Shown here one piece after another: positions 54,674-63,059 of a DNA stretch of 64,000 nt (within the stretch, counting starts at the first letter, position 1; every line of letters begins with the position of its first letter). A model generated the notes under the pieces. It was not told the DNA's origin and searched no databases. It was given only the letters and a program-made list of their open reading frames with translations. The position numbers were made by a program, and so were the translations under genes. This DNA comes from Brevundimonas sp. Leaf363 (GTDB lineage: Bacteria; Pseudomonadota; Alphaproteobacteria; Caulobacterales; Caulobacteraceae), in the NCBI RefSeq assembly GCF_001424025.1, contig NZ_LMPZ01000004.1:217458-281457 (forward strand), in the 5' to 3' direction.

Positions 54674-55852
54674 TCAGAGTTCGGCGACAGCCGTCGCGAA
54701 CGCCCAGTCCAGCCACGGCGTCACCGCTTCGACGTCCGCGGTCTCGACCGTCGCGCCGCACCACAGCCGCAGGCCGGCCGGCGCCTTGCGGTACGATTCC
54801 ACGTCAAAGGCCGCGCCCTCGCCTTCCAGCAGCGCCTTGAATCTCAGCACGAAGGCGTACCGCCCCGCCTCGTCCAGACCCGACACGCGCGGGTCGATGA
54901 ACTTCAGGCAGACCGACGTCGTCGAGCGCGTCTCCGGCGCCGTCGCCAGGAAGTCGATCCACGGCGTCCGCTCGACCCACCGCTCCAGCACCGCGAAGTT
55001 GGCGTCCGTGCGCCGGATCATCTCGTCCAGCCCGCCGGCATCCCGCGCCCAGCACAGGGCGTCGATCCAGTCCTCGATGGTCAGAACCGAGAAGGTGTTG
55101 ATCACCACTCCCTTGGCCAGGGCCCTGTCGAAGCCCCCGCCTCCTGGCCTGCTGTCGTCGGTGATCTTCAGCACCTTGGGGATGGCCCGGTCCGGCGTGA
55201 ACGTATCCAGCCGTTCGACCGCGCGCGGCGACAGGCACATCACCCCGATCCCCGCCTCGCCGCCCAGCGCCTTCTGGAAGGAGAAGGCCACGACATCCAG
55301 CTTGGACCAGTCCAGCGGCATCGAGAACGCCGCCGACGTCGCGTCGCAGATCACCAGGCCTTCGCGGTCATCCGAGATGAAGTCGGCGTTCGGCACGCGT
55401 ACGCCCGAGGTCGTGCCGTTCCACGGGAACACCACGTCCTTCGTGGGATCCACCATCGACAGGTCCGGCAAGTCGCCGAACGGCGCCGACAGAATCTCCG
55501 GGTCCAGCTTCAGCCGGTCCTGCACATCCGTCTGCCACTGCTTGCCGAAGTTCTCGAAGGCCACGACCTGCACGGGACGCTGCCCCAGCAGGCACCACAG
55601 GGCCGCCTCGATGGCCCCGGTTTGCGAGCCTGGCGTGTAGAGCATCTGAAACTCGGCCGGCACACGCAGCACCTCGCGCGTCAGCTGCAGCGCATCGGCG
55701 AAGCGCTTCACCACCTCCGGCGCGCGGATGCCGCGCCCCAGCAGGTTCGTCGGCAAAGAAGCCAGGTCGTATCCTGGCCGCTTGGCCGTCGGCCCAGCCG
55801 AGAACCAGGGCCGTGCGGGCTTCACATCGGGCTTCGACATAACGCTGCTCAT
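54674..55852 (-). CDS. serC: Phosphoserine aminotransferase SerC
   Basis: The 392-residue PLP enzyme makes phosphoserine from 3-phosphohydroxypyruvate. It shows WFSAGPTAKRPGYDL near the N-terminus, the long-form (archaeal/alphaproteobacterial) pattern YTPGSQTGAIEAALWCLLG, CDATSAAFSMPLDWSKLDV, the PLP lysine in VAFSFQKALGGEAGIGV, and INTFSVLTIEDWIDAL. The ATG at 55852 overlaps the stop of the DnaJ-like gene (ATGA). A second Met four codons on (MSKPDV) is possible. No serA lies beside it. Confidence 0.95.
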   Translation of the reverse strand: MSSVMSKPDVKPARPWFSAGPTAKRPGYDLASLPTNLLGRGIRAPEVVKRFADALQLTREVLRVPAEFQMLYTPGSQTGAIEAALWCLLGQRPVQVVAFENFGKQWQTDVQDRLKLDPEILSAPFGDLPDLSMVDPTKDVVFPWNGTTSGVRVPNADFISDDREGLVICDATSAAFSMPLDWSKLDVVAFSFQKALGGEAGIGVMCLSPRAVERLDTFTPDRAIPKVLKITDDSRPGGGGFDRALAKGVVINTFSVLTIEDWIDALCWARDAGGLDEMIRRTDANFAVLERWVERTPWIDFLATAPETRSTTSVCLKFIDPRVSGLDEAGRYAFVLRFKALLEGEGAAFDVESYRKAPAGLRLWCGATVETADVEAVTPWLDWAFATAVAEL

Positions 55853-56778
55853 CGGCCGGGCCTGTAGGGGCGATTCGCCCGCCAGTCCTCGGCGAAGCGC
55901 GTCAGCAACTCATCCGGCTCCTCGGGCAGCGTCACGACCAGCCGCGCCAGCAAGTCGCCGCGCTGGCCGTTCGCAAAGGCGCCGCGCCCCTTCAACCTCA
56001 GTGTCTGACCGGAATTCGCGCCCTTTGGCACCGTCATCGACACGGCGCCCTCCGGCGTCGGCACGGTCACCTTGCCGCCCAGCACCGCGTCCGGCACCGA
56101 CACCGGCAGGTCCATCGTCAGGTCCGCCCCTTCGCGCCGATACAGCGCATGCGGCTGGATCTTCAGTTCGATCAGGGCGTCGCCCGCCTCGGCCCCGCGT
56201 CCTGGCGCGCCCTGTCCGCGCAGGCGGATGGTCTGGCCGTCCGCCGCGCCCTTCGGAATGGTGACGTCCAGCGTTCGCCCGTCCGAGAACTGGATGCGCC
56301 GCGTCGTCCCGGCGATGGCGTCCTCCAGACTGATGTCCAGCGTCGCCCGGATATCCTGGCCCCGACTTGTGAAGTCGCGCGGCCCGCGCTCGCGGCCCTT
56401 GCCGCCGAACATGCCGAACAGCTCGTCCAGGTCGATGTTCTCGAACCCCGGCCGCGCACTGCCGCCGAAGCCGCCGCCGCCCATCCCGCCTGATTGCCCG
56501 AACGGACCACCCGGTTGCCCGCCCCGGCCAAAGCCGCCGCCGGCGTATTGCTCGCGCCCGTCCGCGTCGATCTCGCCCCGGTCGAACTTCGCCTTCTTTT
56601 CGGCGTCGCCCAGGATGTCGAACGCCGCCGTCACGCGCTTGAAGCGGTCCTCAGAGGCCTTGTCGCCAGGGTTCTTGTCGGGGTGCAGATCCTTGGCCAG
56701 CTTACGGAAGGCCTTCTTGATCTCGTCCGCGCTCGCGCCCCGGGCAACGCCCAGTTCCTTATAGGGATCGCCCGCCAC
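55849..56778 (-). CDS. DnaJ-family co-chaperone (CbpA-like, no zinc finger)
   Basis: The 309-residue J-protein has an N-terminal J domain (PYKELGVARGASADEIKKAF, with the HPD motif in LAKDLHPDKNPGD), then a Gly/Phe-rich linker (about residues 78-120, GGGFGRGGQPGGPF). Two C-terminal substrate-binding beta-sandwich domains follow: FTSRGQDIRATLDISLEDAI, RIQFSDGRTLDVTIPKGA, and LRGQG. It lacks the CxxCxGxG zinc finger, so it is class B (CbpA type), helping DnaK-type Hsp70. Its stop overlaps the serC start by 4 bp. CbpA-like proteins next to serC recur in this order; the J protein is thus upstream in the operon. Confidence 0.93.
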   Translation of the reverse strand: MAGDPYKELGVARGASADEIKKAFRKLAKDLHPDKNPGDKASEDRFKRVTAAFDILGDAEKKAKFDRGEIDADGREQYAGGGFGRGGQPGGPFGQSGGMGGGGFGGSARPGFENIDLDELFGMFGGKGRERGPRDFTSRGQDIRATLDISLEDAIAGTTRRIQFSDGRTLDVTIPKGAADGQTIRLRGQGAPGRGAEAGDALIELKIQPHALYRREGADLTMDLPVSVPDAVLGGKVTVPTPEGAVSMTVPKGANSGQTLRLKGRGAFANGQRGDLLARLVVTLPEEPDELLTRFAEDWRANRPYRPGR

Positions 56779-56866
56779 GCGCCGTCGCTCCTTCAGAAAG
56801 TCGAGAGGCGTCAGTTAAGCCATGCCCCGCTCAACGCAAGCGATTGCGACGTGGACCCTCGCAGGG

Positions 56867-57070
56867 TTCATCACAACGAGCACAGAGGATCCACAAAGGA
56901 CACAACGGGGGTGGGCGCGCGGAACCACACGGACCGCCATTCTACAGGAGCGCACCGCAGACCTTCGGTCCGCATTCCTATCTGCCCCATCTGTGGAGGC
57001 ACGACGCCATCAGCGCACAGCGACCGCGTCGTGCTCTTGTGCCTCTCTTCTTTGTGCTCGTTGTGATGAA
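56867..57070. repeat. Inverted-repeat element (type C) beside the GTA cluster
   Basis: Perfect 18-bp inverted ends at 56867-56884 and 57053-57070 bound about 168 bp. Next to the ends the sequence keeps partial complementarity (ACAGAGGATCC versus the CCTCTCTT side). A minus-strand reading of 71 codons (56871-57083) is within it but has no recognisable domain, and seems to be translation of repeat. The 305-bp gap between the J-protein gene and the GTA gp15 gene is otherwise empty. Confidence 0.75.
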
Positions 57071-57083
57071 CTTCTTTCTTCAC

Positions 57084-60000
57084 TCACAACGCCACCTGCG
57101 CCTCGCTCCCCCAGCCGAACACTTCGCTCCACTGCGCCACTCCGATCTCCACGCCGCCGAGCCCACTCGGCAGGTCCGCCGCCAAATCGGCGGCGGCATA
57201 CAGCGCTGTCGTCGCCGTCGCCTCGAACGTCCGCACCACTGCCCCGTCATCCAGCACCCGCACCCGGAACCGCAGCGGATCGGCCGGCGTCGCCTCCCCA
57301 TCCCAGCCGTCGCTCAGCCGGTCTCGCACCACCCAGCCGATTCTGGCGCCGTCCTCTCCCACCTCGGCCCGCAGATGCGCCGGCGCCCACGGCCGCTCCG
57401 CCACGCCCGTCCAGGTGAAGTCCAGCGTCGTCGCCAGCGGCCCGCCCGCCGGCGTCCCTCTCGGCGCGACGCGCACCGTCAGCGGCAGGTTCCGCTCCCC
57501 CGCCCCGACCGACACCCGAGCCGGCGCCGCATCCAGCAGCACCACCACCGCTCCCGTCCCGGCGCCCGCCGCCGCTTGCGCATCCGTCCCCTGCTGCGCC
57601 CGCAGCAGGCCGCTCAGCCGCCACACCCCGCCGCCGACCAGTTCGGCCTGCCGGAACTGCACCATCTCCCACCCCGCCGCCGTCTCGACCGCCAGCACAT
57701 TGCGCCCGCCCAGCACCGCCGCCTCGGCCGCGCTCTCCGGCGCCCGCCCCTCGACCCGCACCGTCAGGGTGTTCGCCCGGTCCCACCGTCCTCGCACGCC
57801 CGGCGCCAACGCTTCCGTCAGCACCCCCACCGTCGCCGGCGCCTCGACCGCCCCCCGCGCGCTCAGACCGTCGACGCCGCCGCCCGCGTGGACCGTCATC
57901 GGAACCCAAGGCTCGACCGCCACCGCCGCCACCGGCCGCGCATCGCCATCCGATCCCGGCAGCGGGGGCAGATCCAGCAACCGCACGAACGGCGCCGCCG
58001 TCACCACCGGTGCATCGCCCAGCGACCAGTCCGGCGCCGCGTCCGAAGCCGCCACAACCGCCAGCCGCCGCAGCCGCGCCGTCGGCGTCTCGTCCATCTG
58101 CACCCGATCGACGCGCCACAGGCCGCCCCGCCCGTCGATCGTCGCCAGATCCCCCGCCTCGATCCTCAGCGCCAGCAACGGGTCCAGCGCCAGGTCTGTC
58201 CGGTCCGCCGCCCCGCCCGCCGCCGCCAGTCGCGCCGCAACGGTCTCGGCCTGACCCGTCTCGCACACCACCGGCAGGTCCAGGTCGATCACCGCGCCCT
58301 CGCCCGCCGATCGCACACCCGCCGCCCCGGTCTGATAGTCCCGCGCCGCATCGATGAATCGCACCCACGCACCCGCCGGCGCCGCCTCCAGCCGCCGATC
58401 CTCCGACGCCGCCACGCCCCCGTCCGGCAGAGCCAGCGCCTCCGGCGAAATCGCCAGATCGGTCCGCCGTCCGCCCCGGATCGTGACCCGCCCACCCGCC
58501 TCCGACGCCCCCGCATCCAGCGCCGTCAACAGCGGCTCCAGCGCATCGCGCGTCGCCATCGGTCGGTCGATCACATAGCCTGCGACCGCGCCGTCCACGC
58601 CCTCGACCGCAAACGCATCGTCCGCCAGCCCGCCGCGCCGCAGCATCGCCCGCACCAGGTCCGCCGCCGAGCCCGTCATCCGCCCGTTCAGCCAGTGCCC
58701 GCAACGCCAGGCGCCGGCATCCGCCCACAGGTCGCTCCGCGCAGGAAACGCCGGGAACGGCCGCGCATCCCAGCACCAGACGTCGGCCGCCTGCATCATC
58801 GTTCCGCCGTACACGGACGATACCGGATTGTTCGCCGACGAGTCCCAGTGCGCCAGCACCGCCTCCACCGCCGCCCGCTGCACCGCATCGTCTCGCGCTC
58901 CAGTCGAAAACGGCGGCAGCGAGCTCTCCGAACTCTTCGGGTCCTGGAACAGGTTCGGCGCATTGCCGCCCCGGTCCACGGCGGCGCAACCGAACTCCGT
59001 CAGCCGGATCGGCTTCATCCCCGGAACCCAGGCCGTCGGCGCCCCGCTCCGCACCCCGCCCGGCCGGTCATGGTGCGCGTTCGACCACCACCCGGCCAGA
59101 TCCTTGGGTCGGAACACCCAGTCCTCGCCATGCGCCGTATCAACGATGGGGGTGCGCACCTGCGCCGCCCGATCCGCGTCGGAGGCGTAGAACCAGTCGA
59201 ACCCCTCGCCGCCCGCCACGCCCGCGGCCAGATAGGCCGGGTCCGCCGGCCCCTCGTACAGCGCAGCATCCACGCCGCCGTCGCTGTCCCGCCAGTCCGT
59301 GAGCGGCGCGTACCAGTCGATCCCGACGTAATCGATGTTCGCATCGGCCCACAGCGGATCGAGATGGAACGTCACCGTCCCATCCCCCGGCTGATGCCCG
59401 AAATATTCCGACCAGTCCGCCGCATAGGACAGGGCGACGCACGGTGCGATCGCCCGGCACTCTGCCGCCAGCGCGCGCAACTGCGCCACCGCGGGATGCC
59501 CGCCCGACGCATCCCGCGTCCAGGTCAGCCCCCGCAGCTCCGAGCCGATCAGCAGCCCGTCCGCCCCCGTCTCGGCCGCCAGCACCGCATAGTGCCGCGC
59601 CAGTCGCCGCAGACCCCAGCCGTCCACGTCACCAAAAAAGGCGGCCACATCAGCAGCCGCGTTCACGCCGTCCCGCCCGGTGATCCGACCCCGCCACGGA
59701 TAGCCGGGCGCGTCCATGAAGACGAACGGATAGAGGGTCACCTCCAGCCCCCGCGCCTTCAGGTCAGCCACCGCCTGACGCACGCTCTCATCCGACGGCG
59801 TCCCGCCATAGGCCGGCCCGCCCCCGACTTCGGAAATCAGATGCGCCTCTTCGCGCCCTAGCCCGGCTGCTGACCAGCCCATTGGCTCGGTCCGCTTGTC
59901 GCGGTTCTCAACCCCCGGCCGGATCGAACATTCACCCGCGCGCAGATCGTCCCCGAACCACCCGACCACCAGGCTGACCCGCCGCAGGTTCGGACACTGC

Positions 60001-60749
60001 GCCTGCAGCTGGTCCAGCGACACGACCAGATCCGGCCGCCCGTCGCCGCCGTGCACATTCTCGGTCGCGACCTGCGTCAGCCCGTCCCGCCGCAGCACCG
60101 CCTCGGTCGCCAGAACGAACTCACCCGCCCCGGGGATCAGGCAGACCCCCGTCAGCCGCTCCTCCAGCCTGTCGCCCTCCGGCCGATGGAACACCTCGAA
60201 GCTCAGCTGCGGCGGCCGGTCCCCGAACGCGTCCAGCACCAGATCCTCGAACACCACATAGGAAACGCCCCGATACGCGGGCGCAGCCCCCTCCACCGCC
60301 TCGATCAGCGGGTCCGGCGCCTGATCCACCGTGCCCCGATGCACCCGCATCGTCACCCCGGTCAGGTCCATCAGCTGCCCGTCGGCCCACACCCGCCCGA
60401 CCCCGTTGATCGGCCCCTCGCACAGCGCCACGGCGAAACTTAGCGAGTAGGAATAGTCGACCGTCCGCCGCCCGCCCTTGCCCCCGCCGTTCTCGCGCCG
60501 GCTCTCCAGGAACCGCGCGGCCCAGATCACCTGCCCCGTCACCCGCGCCCGCCCGAAGGCGCAGGCCATCGGCGCGCCCTCGGCGCTGGACTGGATCCGC
60601 AGCCCCTCCAGTCGCGGCCCGACCTGTCGCGGCGCCGCCAAGCCCGCCACCAGCCCGCTGTCCACCACGCGCCCCAGCGCCGCGCCCGCCGCCCGGCCGA
60701 ACCCGCCGCCGAGCGCCGCCCCCACGCCGCCGAGAATGATCTGCGCCAT
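57084..60749 (-). CDS. GTA host-specificity/tail protein, TIM-barrel type (gp15-like)
   Basis: The 1221-residue product is the largest protein of the gene transfer agent tail. The N-terminus MAQIILGGVGAALGGG... and GARVTG-type early block match the family; a central GTA TIM-barrel-like domain lies at about residues 400-720 (EVTLYPFVFMDAPGYPWRGR, LIGSELRGLTW, YVGIDWYAPLTDWRDSDGG, RLTEFGCAAVDRGGN). A phage-tail-3 region follows at about 740-950, then a C-terminal domain with fibronectin-like strands. It would sit at the tip of the tail near gp14. It is the last gene of the minus-strand cluster here; its ATG directly follows the gp14 stop. Confidence 0.95.
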   Translation of the reverse strand: MAQIILGGVGAALGGGFGRAAGAALGRVVDSGLVAGLAAPRQVGPRLEGLRIQSSAEGAPMACAFGRARVTGQVIWAARFLESRRENGGGKGGRRTVDYSYSLSFAVALCEGPINGVGRVWADGQLMDLTGVTMRVHRGTVDQAPDPLIEAVEGAAPAYRGVSYVVFEDLVLDAFGDRPPQLSFEVFHRPEGDRLEERLTGVCLIPGAGEFVLATEAVLRRDGLTQVATENVHGGDGRPDLVVSLDQLQAQCPNLRRVSLVVGWFGDDLRAGECSIRPGVENRDKRTEPMGWSAAGLGREEAHLISEVGGGPAYGGTPSDESVRQAVADLKARGLEVTLYPFVFMDAPGYPWRGRITGRDGVNAAADVAAFFGDVDGWGLRRLARHYAVLAAETGADGLLIGSELRGLTWTRDASGGHPAVAQLRALAAECRAIAPCVALSYAADWSEYFGHQPGDGTVTFHLDPLWADANIDYVGIDWYAPLTDWRDSDGGVDAALYEGPADPAYLAAGVAGGEGFDWFYASDADRAAQVRTPIVDTAHGEDWVFRPKDLAGWWSNAHHDRPGGVRSGAPTAWVPGMKPIRLTEFGCAAVDRGGNAPNLFQDPKSSESSLPPFSTGARDDAVQRAAVEAVLAHWDSSANNPVSSVYGGTMMQAADVWCWDARPFPAFPARSDLWADAGAWRCGHWLNGRMTGSAADLVRAMLRRGGLADDAFAVEGVDGAVAGYVIDRPMATRDALEPLLTALDAGASEAGGRVTIRGGRRTDLAISPEALALPDGGVAASEDRRLEAAPAGAWVRFIDAARDYQTGAAGVRSAGEGAVIDLDLPVVCETGQAETVAARLAAAGGAADRTDLALDPLLALRIEAGDLATIDGRGGLWRVDRVQMDETPTARLRRLAVVAASDAAPDWSLGDAPVVTAAPFVRLLDLPPLPGSDGDARPVAAVAVEPWVPMTVHAGGGVDGLSARGAVEAPATVGVLTEALAPGVRGRWDRANTLTVRVEGRAPESAAEAAVLGGRNVLAVETAAGWEMVQFRQAELVGGGVWRLSGLLRAQQGTDAQAAAGAGTGAVVVLLDAAPARVSVGAGERNLPLTVRVAPRGTPAGGPLATTLDFTWTGVAERPWAPAHLRAEVGEDGARIGWVVRDRLSDGWDGEATPADPLRFRVRVLDDGAVVRTFEATATTALYAAADLAADLPSGLGGVEIGVAQWSEVFGWGSEAQVAL

Positions 60750-61172
60750 CTATCCAACCTCCGGCCACGTGAAGGCGGCCGCGAGCCGCCGCATCCACCA
60801 GTCGCCCATCCAGCTTTCGACCACCGTCCGCCCCCAGTAGGCGTGGATCATCCGGGCGCCGCCCGGCACCCGCTCGCTCAGGATCGCGCAGTGCTTCACC
60901 GCCGCCTCCGGCGTCATGCGGAACAGCAGTACATCCCCCGGCCGCGCATCCCGCCGCGCCACCGGCCGCAACCACCGCCCCGCCGCCTCCAGCAACGTCT
61001 CGCGTCCGCCCACCTCGGCCCAATTCTCCGTGTACGGAGGCAGCACCTCCGGCTCCGCCCCCACCGTCTCGCGCCACACTCCGCGCACCAGCCCCAGGCA
61101 GTCGCACCCTTCGCCCTTCACGCTGGCCTGATGCCGATAGGGCGTCCCCAGCCACGCACGGGCGACCCGCAC
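60750..61172 (-). CDS. GTA NlpC/P60-family peptidase (gp14-like)
   Basis: The product of about 140 residues is a cell-wall hydrolase of the tail. It has the catalytic Cys motif KGEGCDCLGLVRGVWRE, a His in AAVKHCAILS and the start RVARAWLGTPYRHQAS. I place the start at the GTG at 61172. It is preceded by GGGGAGG 5 bp upstream; that sequence is the edge of repeat copy A5 at 61177. The longer reading to 61244 runs through the repeat (VDARPLHRCAVPLPILDGEE). The natural N-terminus of homologues begins close to this GTG, so the repeat appears inserted directly ahead of the gene. Confidence 0.92.
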   Translation of the reverse strand: MRVARAWLGTPYRHQASVKGEGCDCLGLVRGVWRETVGAEPEVLPPYTENWAEVGGRETLLEAAGRWLRPVARRDARPGDVLLFRMTPEAAVKHCAILSERVPGGARMIHAYWGRTVVESWMGDWWMRRLAAAFTWPEVG

Positions 61173-61176
61173 CCTT

Positions 61177-61240
61177 TCCTCCCCATCAAGGATGGGGAGG
61201 GGGACCGCGCAGCGGTGGAGGGGCCGTGCATCCACACCCC
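61177..61240. repeat. Half-copy of the intergenic repeat, A5, between GTA gp13 and gp14
   Basis: A 64-bp half-element fills the whole gap between the stop of the gp13-like gene and the start of the gp14-like gene. It has CTCCCCATC..GATGGGGAG, then ACCGCGCAGCGGTGGAGGGGC. On the minus strand its edge GGGGAGGAAA forms the Shine-Dalgarno of gp14. The rest of the cluster has overlapping junctions, so this is an interruption. Confidence 0.87.
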
Positions 61241-61894
61241 TCACCGCCGGCTCCCGCCGTCGTTCCGCCCACCCGTCACGGGCACGGCGGTCAGGAAGTC
61301 ATCCCCCGGAATGTCCGGAAAACCCTGGAAGTTGGCGCCGTTCGCGAACATCCCGACACACGTCGCCCACCGCTTGTCGCAGGCGCGCCCGCCGATCGCC
61401 TCGACCGACAACCCGCACCGCCCATCGCCCAGCACGGCGTCGCACGTCCGCCCGTAGGTCCGCCCGACGACCCGCTCCAGCGCCGCCAGCGGTCCGTCGA
61501 TCTCCGCGACGAAGGCGTCCCCCTCGCGCCGCAACCGCGCCAGCCGCCCGACCCAGATCCGCACCCGCAACCCAGGCGCCGACCAGTCCACCCGCCACAG
61601 CTCCAGCCGCGCCGCGTCATACAGCCCCGCCTCGACGTCTGCCGCCTCGATGGCCTCGCTATCCAGCGCGCCCGCCGCCGCCAACTGCCCGGCGCTCAAG
61701 CCCGCCGCGCTCTCCGCCGCCCCCGCCGTCCAGCCGCTCGCCGCCCGGCACGCCACGCCCTCGACCACCAGGTCCGCGTCGTGGTCGGTGAACCCCATCA
61801 CCGCCCCGTCCGCCCGCTTCAGCACCCAGGCATGGCACAGCATCGCCGCCCCGCTCTCGATGCGGGCGGCCATCTCCTCCGGTATGTCGCGCAT
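61241..61894 (-). CDS. GTA DUF2163 tail protein (gp13-like), shortened
   Basis: The 217-residue product has the DUF2163 N-terminal domain (CHAWVLKRADGAVMGFTDHDADLVVEGVACRAASG; about residues 20-54), and the Cys-containing tail CDKRWATC (172-179), GMFANGANFQGFPDIPGDDFL. Homologues I know are near 280-300 residues. Here RCGL (159-162) is followed after only nine residues by ACDKRWATC, so most of the sequence normally between them is missing without loss of frame. It is probably a baseplate/tail-hub component. Its stop is at the edge of repeat copy A5. Confidence 0.9.
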   Translation of the reverse strand: MRDIPEEMAARIESGAAMLCHAWVLKRADGAVMGFTDHDADLVVEGVACRAASGWTAGAAESAAGLSAGQLAAAGALDSEAIEAADVEAGLYDAARLELWRVDWSAPGLRVRIWVGRLARLRREGDAFVAEIDGPLAALERVVGRTYGRTCDAVLGDGRCGLSVEAIGGRACDKRWATCVGMFANGANFQGFPDIPGDDFLTAVPVTGGRNDGGSRR

Positions 61895-61897
61895 GAC

Positions 61898-62479
61898 CTA
61901 GACCCGCACCTCGATCAGCGGCATGGCCGCCATCCGCCCGGCGTCAAAGCTCTCCAGCGTCACCTCGATCCGGTCGGAATCGAACCGCACCGGTGTGTCG
62001 AACTGGAAGCTGGCGCTCACCGCCGCCCCCACGCCCGGCGCGGTCGGCAGCGTCGCCAGACCCGTCGCCGCATCGACCGCACAGGGTGCCGCCACGCCGT
62101 TCACCGTCACCGACACGCTGCCCGCCACGGGCTTGCGGATCGGCCGGCTCACCTCGCCGTACGCCTTCGTCAGCTGGAATGACGTCCGGACCCCGTCCCC
62201 CAGCCCGATCGCCTCATCGACCGCGCTGAAGTCCGCGAAGTCCCTGAATCGGAACCCGTAAAGCCGCCCGCGCCGCGCCTCGAAAAAGGCCGTCAGCGCC
62301 GCGAAATCCTCCAGCGACCGCAGCCCCGCCCCGATCAGATAGCGCCGGCGCCCCAGCGCCCAAGGCGTCGAACGCCGCTCGAACCCGGACGCCAGCGTCA
62401 CGATCTCCGTCCGCCGCTCCACCCCGCCCGTCGACCCGAACGCCAGCCGCGCGGGCAGGCTCGCTTCATGAAAGCTCAT
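61898..62479 (-). CDS. GTA DUF2460 tail protein (gp12-like)
   Basis: The 193-residue product matches DUF2460 (phage GTA gp12): SFHEASLPARLAFGSTGGVERRTEIVTL, RRRYLIGAGLRSLEDFAALTAFFEARRGRLYGFRFRDFADF (residues about 50-90), and a C-terminal FDTPVRFDSDRIEVTLESFDAGRM. It forms part of the tail tip. Start at the ATG at 62479 (MSFHEASLP). It ends 3 bp from gp13. The gap of about 580 bp up to gp11 holds the opposite-strand DUF805 gene. Confidence 0.92.
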   Translation of the reverse strand: MSFHEASLPARLAFGSTGGVERRTEIVTLASGFERRSTPWALGRRRYLIGAGLRSLEDFAALTAFFEARRGRLYGFRFRDFADFSAVDEAIGLGDGVRTSFQLTKAYGEVSRPIRKPVAGSVSVTVNGVAAPCAVDAATGLATLPTAPGVGAAVSASFQFDTPVRFDSDRIEVTLESFDAGRMAAMPLIEVRV

Positions 62480-62569
62480 CCACAATCCTCGTCTTCGCTT
62501 GTCGAGAGGGCGCCGGTCCGCCAATCTTGGCCGTGGCGGCGCAAGGAGCCGCTGTAGGGATACGTCTCG

Positions 62570-63055
62570 ATGACCATGGAACCCGTCGCCTCGGGCGAAG
62601 CCTTCGACTGGAAGAAGGTGCTGCTGTCGTTCGAGGGGCGCACCCGCCGCTCGCATTTCTGGATCGGCTGGCTGATCTGTCTGGGGCTCGGCGTCGTGCT
62701 CGGCTGGATCCCGATCCTGGGACTACTGCTCAGCCTCGCGCTGATCTGGCCAAACCTCGCCATCACGGTGAAGCGCCTGCACGACATGGGTCACACCGGG
62801 TGGCTGGCCGCCATTCCGTTCGTTCTGGGCCTGGTCGGCGGCGTCGTCGGGGCCATGATGGTCGGCACGGGCGTCTTCATGAATCAGGCTGCGTTCGAGA
62901 ACGAAGACGCCGCCGTCATCATGTCCACCATCGCGCCGGCGCTCGGAATCTTCGGCCTGATCGGCCTGGTCAGCCTGGGCTTCCTGCTCTGGATCGGCCT
63001 GACCGATTCCAAGCCGGGGCCCAACAAATACGGCCCCAACCCCAAGGGTCTCTGA
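62570..63055 (+). CDS. DUF805 membrane protein inserted in the GTA cluster
   Basis: The 161-residue protein belongs to the DUF805 family: FDWKKVLLSFEGRTRRSHFWIGWLI starts it, LAITVKRLHDMGHTGWLAAIP is the family's central motif, and GLTDSKPGPNKYGPNPKG its end. Three to four membrane helices are predicted. It is encoded on the plus strand between gp11 and gp12, whose genes are on the minus strand; its end is 4 bp from the gp11 stop. No DUF805 protein is part of the Rhodobacter GTA. It may be a cargo or an acquired host gene rather than a particle protein. Confidence 0.9.
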   Translation: MTMEPVASGEAFDWKKVLLSFEGRTRRSHFWIGWLICLGLGVVLGWIPILGLLLSLALIWPNLAITVKRLHDMGHTGWLAAIPFVLGLVGGVVGAMMVGTGVFMNQAAFENEDAAVIMSTIAPALGIFGLIGLVSLGFLLWIGLTDSKPGPNKYGPNPKGL

Positions 63056-63059
63056 TCGT

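Noticed and set aside
56871..57083. Possible 71-codon protein inside the type C repeat
   Set aside because: Its codons are the inverted repeat itself and no domain or ribosome site is convincing.
56844..59861. Very long open frame of about 1005 codons on the plus strand opposite gp15
   Set aside because: It is antisense to a clearly recognised GTA tail protein, is Arg/Pro/His-rich without domains, and is the typical shadow of high-GC coding DNA.
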